From positions 3,016,849-3,080,848 of the forward strand of contig WNKI01000003.1 of NCBI GenBank assembly GCA_015350385.1: a stretch of DNA of 64,000 bases. Reading direction: 5' to 3'. Below are positions 50,276 to 58,963 of this stretch, one piece after another. The DNA comes from Aculops lycopersici (lineage: Eukaryota > Arthropoda > Arachnida > Trombidiformes > Eriophyidae). The notes below the pieces were generated by a model that was not told the DNA's origin, made no database searches, and saw only the letters and a list, made by a program, of their open reading frames with translations. Position 1 is the first letter of the stretch; every line of letters starts with the position of its first letter. The translations under genes and the position numbers were made by a program.

Positions 50276-51319
50276 ATGTCACTACCGAAACCATCCACAA
50301 ACAAACCATGGGTGGAGAAATATCGTCCAGTTTCACTCGATGATATTGTCCACCACAATGAGGTTGTATCAGTACTTAAACAAAGTCTGACATCAAACGA
50401 TTTTCCAAACTTGCTACTTTACGGACCACCAGGCACTGGCAAGACCTCATCTATTATGGCCTTGGCTCGCACTATGTTTGGAAATCGCATGGAGGGCAGA
50501 GTGCTCCATCTCAACGCCTCCGACGAGAGAGGCATCCTCGTGATTCGTGAACGTGTAAGAAGATTCGCTCAAAGCGTACCGATGTCTTTTGCCTCCAACG
50601 AACCTGGATCCCAAAAAAGCAAGATGGCTAATATCAAGCTTGTCATTCTGGATGAAGCCGACTCAATGACTGGAGCTGCACAATCATGTCTACGTAGGAC
50701 TATGGAGATATACTCAAAAACTACAAGATTTTGTTTGATTTGTAACTATGTTAGTCGGATTATCGAGCCCATTGCCTCTCGCTGTTCTAAATTTAGATTT
50801 CAATCAATCACCACGCCACTGATGCTCGAGAGGCTTGAGTTTATTTGTAAAAACGAAAATGTCAATTACACTGATGTCAAGGTTCTTGAGCACCTCATCT
50901 CTTTCTGTGATGGTGACCTAAGACAGGCCATAACAACACTCCAAAGCGCCCACAGATTGGCTGGTCCAAATAATCCCGTTGACTTGGATCTCATACACGA
51001 GGTTTCCGGATATATTCCTCGAAGATACATCAATAGATTTGTTGCCACGTGCAAGTCCAAATCTCTTGAGCGTATCGAAAACTTCATAACGGATCTCATC
51101 AATGAGGGCTACACTGCCTCACAATTCCTACTTCAAACCCACGATTGGTTGCTCGGTGATAGCACCACTATTACTGATGCTGGTTTGGCAAAAATATTAC
51201 CAGCCCTTGGTATTGCTGAACACCGATTTTGTGATGGATCAGACGAGTATATACAGTTATTACATGTGGCATCCGTTATCATGAAAAACTTTGATGGTAA
51301 GGTCATGTCTCAACAATGA
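50276..51319 (+). CDS. RFC4: Replication factor C subunit 4 (clamp loader small subunit)
   Basis: RFC loads PCNA at primer-template junctions. The chosen ATG (50276, MSLPKPSTNKPWVEKYRP) gives 347 residues, against about 360 for human RFC4; an in-frame ATG at 50087 would add 63 unconserved residues and is treated as 5' UTR. AAA+ motifs in order: PWVEKYRP (RFC box II), Walker A GPPGTGKTSS, LNASDERGI, Walker B VILDEADSMT, FCLICNYVSRIIEPIASRCSKF with the SRC arginine finger, then GDLRQAITTLQSA. The phrases EKYRP, FQ-type pocket and the C-terminal DGSDEYIQLLHVASVIM fit RFC4 better than RFC2 or RFC5. It is a single exon. A poly(A) signal begins two bases past the stop. Confidence 0.93.
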   Translation: MSLPKPSTNKPWVEKYRPVSLDDIVHHNEVVSVLKQSLTSNDFPNLLLYGPPGTGKTSSIMALARTMFGNRMEGRVLHLNASDERGILVIRERVRRFAQSVPMSFASNEPGSQKSKMANIKLVILDEADSMTGAAQSCLRRTMEIYSKTTRFCLICNYVSRIIEPIASRCSKFRFQSITTPLMLERLEFICKNENVNYTDVKVLEHLISFCDGDLRQAITTLQSAHRLAGPNNPVDLDLIHEVSGYIPRRYINRFVATCKSKSLERIENFITDLINEGYTASQFLLQTHDWLLGDSTTITDAGLAKILPALGIAEHRFCDGSDEYIQLLHVASVIMKNFDGKVMSQQ

Positions 51320-51320
51320 T

Positions 51321-51326
51321 AATAAA
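51321..51326 (+). terminator. Poly(A) signal of RFC4
   Basis: AATAAA starts 2 bases after the stop codon. An AT microsatellite (51339-51354) follows. Confidence 0.6.
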
Positions 51327-51417
51327 TGAACTGCTTTTATATATATATATATATGTATGTGTATTTGTATATTCGCCACACTAAAGCGATCTATTCGAAA
51401 ACGATCAATCCATCATT

Positions 51418-52038
51418 TCATGTCGTCCTAGATTGATATTGTAACTGGTAGGCTTGATGGTGTATCTTGAACCCATAAAGTCTTGCGATGAAATGATTAG
51501 TAGCTCGCTTTGGTCTCAGTCCTGGATGGACCATAAAAAGCATGTGAGGGAATCCGGTGCCAAAGAATGCGCCATCGATGTGCAGGTGTCTTGAAGATTT
51601 TGGATTATAGACATCCATGCATTTGGGGCAGTATAGTTTGACCATTGATTCGCCAACAATATCCGACAAACCGATAGGTAACATTCTTTCATTTTCACAG
51701 TAAACTCTTGGGCAGAGTCCAAAGTCTCCACTTTGATACTTCTCAAGCATCTGGGCTATTCCACGATTTGTTAATATGTACCGAGCATGAATGAGTCCAT
51801 AAAGCATCTCGGCCGATTGCTCAACCAAATCGCTCTGTGCTGGGTTATCGTCAATTTCATCATCAGGCTCTAAGTCTAATATCATATCTAAAGCCTGGCG
51901 GTAGTTCGGTACAATCTCATTTAGGCCGGTAAGATTGAATTTGTCTTGGATATAATCCTCGTCCACTTCACAGAAGAAGTCGTTGCCTCTCAAGCCGCAA
52001 AACCACGAAATCCATGATACTTCCTCACTGGAGCTCAT
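51418..52038 (-). CDS. CK2B: Casein kinase II regulatory subunit beta
   Basis: This is the regulatory dimer of protein kinase CK2. The 206 residues align almost throughout with animal CK2-beta: MSSSEEVSWISWFCGLRGN, FFCEVDEDYIQDKFNLTGLNE, the acidic DLEPDDEIDDNP loop, the destruction-box-like helix, the zinc ribbon CPRVYC...LYCPKC and the dimer and CK2-alpha contact region HLHIDGAFFGTGFPHMLFMVHP, then RLYGFKIH. It lacks the last about 10 residues seen in vertebrates. It is a single exon and convergent with RFC4 (98 bases between stops). Confidence 0.97.
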   Translation of the reverse strand: MSSSEEVSWISWFCGLRGNDFFCEVDEDYIQDKFNLTGLNEIVPNYRQALDMILDLEPDDEIDDNPAQSDLVEQSAEMLYGLIHARYILTNRGIAQMLEKYQSGDFGLCPRVYCENERMLPIGLSDIVGESMVKLYCPKCMDVYNPKSSRHLHIDGAFFGTGFPHMLFMVHPGLRPKRATNHFIARLYGFKIHHQAYQLQYQSRTT

Positions 52039-52523
52039 TTTGAATTGATTTATCCTAATACTAGTTAACCAGATGTATCTCTAATAATTCGATTTAATGA
52101 GTTATATCAGTATTATTTATATTACAAATAAGAAATGATTTATTGAACAATCTAAGAATGTACAAGTTTGTTTGGGACTGACAAGATGCCTCACAATGCA
52201 TTGGCTCTGTGCATGCTGAGTTTTCCATCGGTAGCGCCAACAGCGATTTTTCAGTCCACATGGATGAGCTTCGCCGAAACAGCGTTCATCACGTAATCCC
52301 ACTTGGATTTACATATATACTTCCTTGAGTTTTAAACAAAGTACCGAAATATTAGATAACCTAAAAAATTGATGCAATTTCACTCTTTATTCAATCAAGT
52401 GGCACCACAGATTGTTTTCAACATGTAGAAAATTAGATATTGAATCTATCCAGTTACAAGAGTTGTTAATATGCCATACGCAAACTATTGGCACCCGGCG
52501 CTGAATCTCTGCGAATCCGAAAA
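52039..52523. other. Intergenic region upstream of CK2B
   Basis: 485 bases containing the CK2-beta promoter and the 3' end of the secreted-protein gene. A 61-codon minus-strand frame at 52117-52302 is not supported by homology. AATAAA on the minus strand near 52140 could serve a small untranslated transcript. Confidence 0.45.
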
Positions 52524-53747
52524 TCATCCAATGTGAGCTCTTAGCTTCTCAATCAAACTAGCAACCTTCTCCTTGATTGCAGTCACCTTGCTTTTCAACC
52601 CAAATGTCTTGGTTTGAGCATAGACTTGACGTTGATGTTCAATGCGACGCTCGATACTAGCCACATAGGCTTGTAGGGCTCGTAACATGGCACTATGCAC
52701 GTAGTGGTTGGACTGTCTCAGCCATTCAGCAGTAGAATTCAGGTCCTTTCTCAAGGTTTTGAGGTCACTAGCCGCCTTTGCCAAGTCCTCGCCAGCTTGG
52801 TCAGAGTCCACAGGCGAACTAGTTGATCCAATTGTTGGGATGCCAAAGAAGTTATTGCTACTTGCATCATGCTTATCCTCTCTACGATAACGACCGCCGA
52901 CGCTCGAGTCACCGACATATGGAGCATCAGTGAACGATTCGGTAGTGGAGGATACTGAATCCGATGACACAGTTGACGAAGAGACAAGCGACTCGGTGGG
53001 GTTAGTCGAAACCGACGAGACTGGCGAGGCAGTTGAATAGTCGGTGACGGCCCAGTCAGCGAAGACACCTGTTTGGTTCTCTCTTCTCCAAACTGTAGGT
53101 TTAACAGAGGCCGGTCTCTCTAATTCTGCTTCGCCAGCTTGAATGTTTATGTTGAATGAGGGTTGTTGCGGTTCGCAAATCTTTTGAACAGGTTTCATCT
53201 GTTGTACTGTTTCATCCAAGTCTACGAGAGTCTTTGCGAGGGACTCAAAGCCATCAACATAATGCATAGATTGCTTCTCAGTTGTATAGTTGCTGTTGAG
53301 CTTGGCACATTGCTCGAAGAGCGATGATTGCGGTGCAACAACTGTTCCTGGTTCCACCGCTACCGGCTCAAGCACAACCGCGGGCGTCACACTAGGTGCT
53401 CCAGGAGTCGGCGGTGCAGGGGCCGGGGCAGGCGCCATGGTCGGCCTGTGGATCTGTCTGACAGGCATTGGCTTGTGGTTGATGATCAATTCCGGAGCCA
53501 AATGCACAGGTCTCGGCGTGTGGTTGATTGTACCCACGTGAACCTCATTATGCGGATAAGGGTTCAAAGAAGCTGGAGGTCTACGGATATGGACAGATGT
53601 AGGGATAGGACTGTTAGCCGCTGCGCAACCTCTAACTCCGATCTGGAAGTTTGTATTGCAGCGCGGACTGGCAACACATAGGTCCAGGTTAAGCTTGACC
53701 AATAGTAAGCAAAGAGCCGCCGCAAACATTGTTCTTGGTTGATACAT
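52524..53747 (-). CDS. Secreted orphan protein with furin-like site
   Basis: I do not recognise this family. From the ATG at 53747 it encodes 407 residues; an ATG six codons on (MFAAALCLLLVKLNLDLCVA) begins a strong signal peptide cleaved probably near VASP. The mature region has a Cys-containing start (CNTNFQIGVRGC), a Pro/Ala/Val-rich segment with APAPAPAPP, potential N-glycosylation sites (NHT, NYT, NQT), a long Ser/Thr/Val-rich stretch, a dibasic furin-type site GRYRRED (about residue 293), and a C-terminal helical region (about 325-405; KAASDLKTLRKDLNSTAEWL to KVASLIEKLRAHIG). Extracellular matrix, cuticle or saliva roles are all conceivable; none is shown. It is a single exon. Confidence 0.6.
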   Translation of the reverse strand: MYQPRTMFAAALCLLLVKLNLDLCVASPRCNTNFQIGVRGCAAANSPIPTSVHIRRPPASLNPYPHNEVHVGTINHTPRPVHLAPELIINHKPMPVRQIHRPTMAPAPAPAPPTPGAPSVTPAVVLEPVAVEPGTVVAPQSSLFEQCAKLNSNYTTEKQSMHYVDGFESLAKTLVDLDETVQQMKPVQKICEPQQPSFNINIQAGEAELERPASVKPTVWRRENQTGVFADWAVTDYSTASPVSSVSTNPTESLVSSSTVSSDSVSSTTESFTDAPYVGDSSVGGRYRREDKHDASSNNFFGIPTIGSTSSPVDSDQAGEDLAKAASDLKTLRKDLNSTAEWLRQSNHYVHSAMLRALQAYVASIERRIEHQRQVYAQTKTFGLKSKVTAIKEKVASLIEKLRAHIG

Positions 53748-54621
53748 GTTAATGTCCCTTCTATACACTTATCCTGTAGTTCAATTTCCCTTTGCTCTTC
53801 AAATTCTTGCTCAACTTCCCGTTCTTTTCTCAGTAACTTTCTGATCTGACTTAAAAAACTGACTAACTTCTCTAGCTGTCGATCGACATAAAACTTCCGC
53901 ACTAACTGAATCATGGAACAACTGACTCTGCTCGCTACACAGAGTACCAGGGTCAACTGACAAGTCGTTTAGAGTAAGTTGTTTACGAGGAGAAGAATTA
54001 AAACTCAATTTTGAACCGATCAAAAGTCTTTTGTCCAAATTATCAGCGTTCCCGAGGACGCAGAATCGATTTGTGGAAGCATGAGCAAATTTTTTAGCCT
54101 GCAAAATGATAAGATCCTATTAGCTCTCATCAAAATTGGATCACTGATGTTTCGGACTTGGGTGTTGAAAGCCGCCAAGATCTTTGCTCTAGAACATTTA
54201 AGCTGGTAAACTCGAGGTCACGCCTGTTGTTCATCAAGCTCATGTACTTTATATTGGGATCTTCTAGAGCAAATTATTGAAAATTGGAGCGTAATGATGC
54301 GATAATCGATGAGCTGATTTAGATCACGTAGATACAGTTGTATCAATTAGTGATCGTTATGATCTCGATGTTTGTTTCCATGGGCGAATGTCTAGCACAA
54401 AAGTACCGCTGATTTCAGGGTCATTGGCACTGCGTGACATACGATGCAACCATATTGTATCATTCAACACTTATAAACAGTAACCACTAGTAGCCGAGAG
54501 TCTATCGATTATGTTATACATTATTCAAGTTTATTTTATTAATTTTGAGTTGGTCTTTGATTATAGGGCGTCATATTTATGTTTATATGAGCTCATTCGT
54601 CCATCATAAATTTTCTCGATT
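53748..54621. other. Intergenic region between secreted orphan and SLC17-like 3' end
   Basis: 874 bases. Minus-strand frames at 53.56-54.10 kb are shadows or unsupported. No RNA gene or repeat was recognised. Confidence 0.4.
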
Positions 54622-56676
54622 TCAAGCTTTGAGCTCGACATTGGCTCGTTTATTTCTTTCGTTGATTGCCAAACTGTTGGCGGTGTCGAATTCAATTGGT
54701 TCTGAGGATATCATTGTGTTGTATAATAACATCAAACCAACGTTCATTGCGCTCATTGAAACAAATATCCAAGACCAACATTCTTTACTTTGGCCCTGTT
54801 GGTTGTAGCAGTAGGTATTCGATTGGATTCAGAATGTTAGTCCAGGTCTACTAAATATTGATGAGTCTGATTGGTGATGCAAGGTTCATGTCCAACTCTA
54901 TACAGATGAATATTTATAAGAGATCCAGTTATCGGCACGCTATACTTACTGATAAGTCTAGAAATTTGCCAACGGCCATGCAAAAGAACACCGTCGTTAG
55001 GTTACCTATGGCATTGATTATGCTATATACCATGCTTCCGACACCTGTGTTCGCATACTGGCTCATGATGGTTCCTGTCACGAGTGTATCAATGCTTAAA
55101 TGGAAGATTCTATTGATTGAGAAGAGGAACACTTGATATTTATGAATTTGAGCAACTGTAAGCCATGTGACAATTGCAATGGTGCAAACTAATTAGATTG
55201 GAATGATACGGCGACATAGTTAATATCAAGACGTCTTGATGATATTGTCACTGAATACTGCATCAACTCGTATTATACTCACTTGAAGAAACAACCATTC
55301 GCCTGGCCGTTGTTAATGAGTAATTAAATCTGCCTGTAAGACAACTTATTATCGGCTGTGGCCAAATCACTGAGATCATACAACCTGATTGAATTATGAA
55401 ACATAGCATCCCGTTCTCCATGATTGGAACCTTGAGTACCTGGCGCATGTAGCTAGGATTCAGGAATGAGAATGCTCCAAAAGAGCTTTGGTAGAAAATC
55501 CAAACAAGCGCGAGGGCATGAAAAGATTTCAATCTCAAGGCGCGAGTCCAGGAGACAGCAGCTTCCGGTTGCCTGTTTGCACTTGCGCTATTGCCACTCT
55601 TGTCCAAGCTATCTGTAGTTGTGCCACTACAACAGTGATTATTGATTATATCATTACAGCCACAAATGATATCCAACTCCTGTTGACTAATGAACCAGCA
55701 CTCAGAAGGTTTGTCGCAAACTAGAAACATCCAGACGCAGCAGAATATCAAGGCAGCCGAGGCGGGTACATAAAAAGCCCATTTCCAATGAATCTCTGAC
55801 AAGGCCCCGCTTATCAATGGGCTTAGGGTAAATATAACAGATTGTACTGTTTGCACGATAGCTAGACCCAGAGTTGCCTCGCGTTTTGGCATCCAAAGTT
55901 CAATCATATAAACCATGACAGGTAGAATGGCAGAGGCGCCTAATCCATTCATAAGCCTTAGGATAACCACATACTGCCAACCGTAGTAGGCTACAAAGGG
56001 AGTTAGGAGGCAACTCGTCGCACAAAGAGCCACAGAAATTGAAATCGAATACTTGATACCAATTCGTAGGGCTAATTTTGTGGTGAATAGTTGTGGTAAC
56101 TGCCAAGTAATGTTTCATTCAGAGATGAGGTAGCGAGAGGGTCACGGATTAGCAACTTAGGTCTATAAGTATCACAAAATAGAAATTAAAAGAACCAACA
56201 ATGACGCGATGATGCTTCTTAATACTTACGGTGTAGGCGATCATATAATATGATATAATGAGCTGCTGAATTTCGTTATCCCACTCAAATTCACCTACTT
56301 CTAAGTAATCTTCACCAAAATAAGCCTCTACATCCGCTTCTGGATTTTCTTCAATATAAATTTGCGTTTGATTAACCATATTTAGAATGGCTACTGTTAT
56401 GTTCAGCCGAAGCAATGACATTAAACCAACTGAGATACCCCCAAGAAAGACAACCAAGAATCTCGTATGATGAAAAGAGTTATTATGCTTTCTATGCCTA
56501 GAATTCGTTCGATCTTTGTCATAAGATTCTTTTCCATTGGGGGAAGAGATACATATCGTAGTTATCTTACTAACTGGTCCATCCAAATGATTAGAGCAAA
56601 CGCTCTGGTGCCTAGACCTGTTGTATGTCTCGCGAACGAATGAGCCATCATATGCTATGTCATCTGTTGAGCACAT
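54622..56676 (-). CDS. SLC17-like major facilitator transporter, four exons
   Basis: This is a probable organic-anion/phosphate transporter of the sialin/VGLUT type. Exons 56676-56230, 56099-55283, 55155-54950 and 54795-54622 join in frame (1,644 bases, 547 residues) with GTAAGT/GTGAGT donors and AG acceptors. A Ser/Asn/His-rich cytosolic N-terminus precedes TM1 (FLVVFLGGISVGLMSLLRLNITVAIL), with the family's LRLNITVAI phrase. A loop with EFEWDNEIQQLIISYYMIAY then leads to TM2-4. LRLMNGLGASAILPVMVYMIELWMPKREA matches the SLC17 R-x-x-x-G motif region. Later exons give IMSQYANTGVGSMVYSIINAIGNL and ECWSWIFVSMSAMNVGLMLLYNT (TM12). The central loop contains a Ser/Asn-rich insert. The substrate cannot be predicted, and the sequence is divergent. 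Confidence 0.8.
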
Positions 56677-56809
56677 TTTTGTTTCAGATTCTGGGACTTT
56701 TACTTGAACTTCCTATTTTACTTTGTTTGTGAAAAAATTAATTGCGGTGCAATTTGATTTCCTACTATATGGTATTTTTTATATCAAATCTAACGCGAAG
56801 CATTCGTTA

Positions 56810-56819
56810 CTTATATATA
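56810..56819 (-). promoter_or_regulatory. TATA box candidate for the SLC17-like gene
   Basis: The minus strand reads TATATATAAG, a consensus TATA element, 134 bases upstream of the ATG. Confidence 0.5.
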
Positions 56820-56944
56820 GCCCCAGAGAGTTCGGAACAATCGTTGACTCTAACCATCGATATTGTCTGGCAATCTTCCCCCAAAAAGCCGAGATATCTA
56901 TACACTAGCTAGACCGGGGGAAGATCACGAGCTAGCCGCAAGAA

Positions 56945-57002
56945 GTGGGAAAGAAGGTGGGAAAAATGATGTTACGAAGGTGGGAAAAGCCAATGTGGGA
57001 AA
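56945..57002. promoter_or_regulatory. Cluster of four GTGGGAAA motifs
   Basis: GTGGGAAA occurs at 56945, 56957, 56980 and 56995. The last is TGTGGGAAA, matching the CSL/Su(H) consensus YGTGGGAA. It lies about 270 bases upstream of the SLC17-like ATG and beyond the 3' end of SPO11. It may instead be a decayed tandem repeat. Confidence 0.4.
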
Positions 57003-57148
57003 GAAGTTAATGACAGTATAATAATGAATCTAATTTAGACAAAGCCGGTCATAAAAATCGAATCTCATTTGTTTGAATGCAATGCCTTATGTTGATTTGT
57101 CATAAGGGGACCGATGATTTTTTACATTTCAATGAACTTGATGATATA

Positions 57149-58675
57149 TCATAACCATGATGCTTTTCTAATCTTATCCGGTAGATAGGTGGTGACCAGG
57201 TAATCGCCGCTGAAGTCTAGAGACTCTAGTTCCGCTTTTTTGCCTAAGCTTCTCATAAGCTTGATCTGCTCATACCAAGTTTCGCGCGATTTTAAATACG
57301 GGCGCGCTAGCAAGGAATCAATCTTAGAGTCATCAATTCTTGAGAGTGGTTTGGTTTGGCTATCTGGTAAGTTCATTTGCATCATTTCGTAAGGTAGTAG
57401 GCCAAGCCATTTGATGTGAGGAATTATTAAGTGGCTGGCCTCGTGAGCTGATTGGTAGCAACCGAACTTGTAGCAACAAACAATTTCTAACCCTTGCGGG
57501 TCGGCATCGGTCAGTGCCAAGATTGGAATTTGCAAGTTTGTCCAGAGATGGTTCAGGAATGCCCTACTATTGACATCCGGGTACCCTTTTGCCGTGAACA
57601 ATATGGCCTTGTAGTTTTTTACAAAGCAAATAGTGCTCTCGCGACTGATTATTTTTTGCATAACAGCATCTTTCTCAATCACAATAACAAACTTAGCATC
57701 AGATTTCATTTCAATGATTGGCGATTGAGCGGTTGGTATCATTAGCCCTTCGTTTTTGAGACAATCGTAGGATTCGCCATTCCTTGTTTTGAATTGCAAA
57801 TTGCCATAGACAATACCTTTGGATTGTGTTAGTATGTGCAGGTGTACCAATGAACAGCCAACGAAGCAACACAGGTCTTTGAGCGCCAGGTCTAGTTTTG
57901 CGGTACTGTAACGTTGAGTTTGGTGATCCATCACAGAGGATTGAGACAGTGAAATTCTTTGCGATCCATTCTGAGAATTCGCTTGTGATAACATTGATTG
58001 TGACTGTCTTCCTTGCGAATTTGCATTGGTTCTTTGCGAGAGAGCTTGAGAATTCGATGCGCATCTCCCTGATCCTTGAGTTGATTGACTTTGGCTAGGT
58101 ATTGATCTTCGTTGGTCAACTCGACAAAAATCTAGCGATTTGTAGTACAATTCCCTTTTGGTCATATAAGAGTCGGTCTCGATGAGACGTAATACCTTTG
58201 CCACTATATGCAGGATCAAGCCAGATCTTTTCTTTTGAGTTGATTGATATAAAACTTCTTTCGCTGGCTTCAAATGTATTGATCCATCTCTTCCATACTT
58301 GAAATTTGATTTCCTCCTTCTATCAACTAGTCTTAATGGTTTCCCCGCGATTTGTCTAGGAAGAATCTGCTCACCTGTGGTTGGGCTGCAAATAGGGGAC
58401 CAAGCTGAATTGACATCTAAGAAGTGTTGATTGATATGGTTGCCAATAAGGCGGAGCATTTTGACTAATTGCTTCTCCAACTCTTGATTCTTATGTGGTG
58501 CTATGGCTTCAAATATATTGTGCCTGTAAAGTCTATTACTTGTGCCTAGTGCTGCATTGTCTAATTTACTTTGCAATTCATCTCTGACTACTTGTTCCCG
58601 TAATCTCTCTATCTGTTTGAAGCACTGCTCCTCATAACTGAAGTAGAATTCGTCGGTATCTAGTAAATCATACAT
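57149..58675 (-). CDS. SPO11: Meiotic DNA double-strand-break transesterase SPO11 with SQ/TQ-rich insert
   Basis: SPO11 is the topoisomerase VI A-like protein that makes meiotic DNA breaks. The 508-residue single exon contains the 5Y-CAP motif TKRELYY with the catalytic tyrosine at Y178. Its Toprim-domain metal ligands are in VIVIEKDAVMQ (E334) and the DAD of LALTDADPQGLEI (D390, D392), followed by HEASHLIIPHIKWLGLLP and LARPYL. ILTQSKGIVYGNLQF matches the SPO11 core. Human SPO11 is 396 residues. The extra length is an N-terminal extension and an S/Q-rich insert at about 190-256, just after the 5Y-CAP catalytic helix, holding ten SQ and two TQ dipeptides. No splice sites mark that insert as an intron. 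The ATG at 58675 is the first in frame. It lies 283 bases downstream of TRAPPC8 on the same strand. Confidence 0.94.
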   Translation of the reverse strand: MYDLLDTDEFYFSYEEQCFKQIERLREQVVRDELQSKLDNAALGTSNRLYRHNIFEAIAPHKNQELEKQLVKMLRLIGNHINQHFLDVNSAWSPICSPTTGEQILPRQIAGKPLRLVDRRRKSNFKYGRDGSIHLKPAKEVLYQSTQKKRSGLILHIVAKVLRLIETDSYMTKRELYYKSLDFCRVDQRRSIPSQSQSTQGSGRCASNSQALSQRTNANSQGRQSQSMLSQANSQNGSQRISLSQSSVMDHQTQRYSTAKLDLALKDLCCFVGCSLVHLHILTQSKGIVYGNLQFKTRNGESYDCLKNEGLMIPTAQSPIIEMKSDAKFVIVIEKDAVMQKIISRESTICFVKNYKAILFTAKGYPDVNSRAFLNHLWTNLQIPILALTDADPQGLEIVCCYKFGCYQSAHEASHLIIPHIKWLGLLPYEMMQMNLPDSQTKPLSRIDDSKIDSLLARPYLKSRETWYEQIKLMRSLGKKAELESLDFSGDYLVTTYLPDKIRKASWL

Positions 58676-58776
58676 GCTTGTGATTTATTTTGGATAATCC
58701 GATCATTTGCAATTTATTATGGATCTATGGTAGTATACTATAAAAGTGAAATCTAAAATGAAATTCATTCGAATCA

Positions 58777-58797
58777 TAGCGAATTCCAAGTTCGCTA
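58777..58797. repeat. Small hairpin with TAGCGAA stem
   Basis: TAGCGAA (58777-58783), seven-base loop, TTCGCTA (58791-58797), upstream of SPO11. CTCGTGCA at 58801-58808 is also inverted at 58848-58855. Confidence 0.6.
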
Positions 58798-58957
58798 GAG
58801 CTCGTGCAACATTCATCGCGCTCAGTGACGTATAATGGAAATCTGGATGCACGAGTTGCACAATCGGCGTCACTCTTGTCTTTCGCTACAAGTGTGAAAT
58901 CTTTGTAACGCTTTGTGAATATAAAATTGGGTACCCATATGTATAATTGAATACATG

Positions 58958-58963
58958 TTTATT
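58958..58963 (-). terminator. Poly(A) signal overlapping the TRAPPC8 stop codon
   Basis: The minus strand reads CAA TAA AC: AATAAA includes the TAA stop itself. Confidence 0.6.

Noticed and set aside
52117..52302. Small minus-strand frame near CK2B, and a different-frame WDYVMNAVSAKLIHVD-like stretch close by
   Set aside because: Too short, interrupted upstream by stops, no matching exon. The AATAAA near 52140 alone is not enough.
57898..58119. Possibility that the SPO11 S/Q-rich insert is an unspliced intron
   Set aside because: No GT donor at the insert's start or AG acceptor with a pyrimidine tract at its end was seen, and the frame is open throughout. RNA evidence is still needed.
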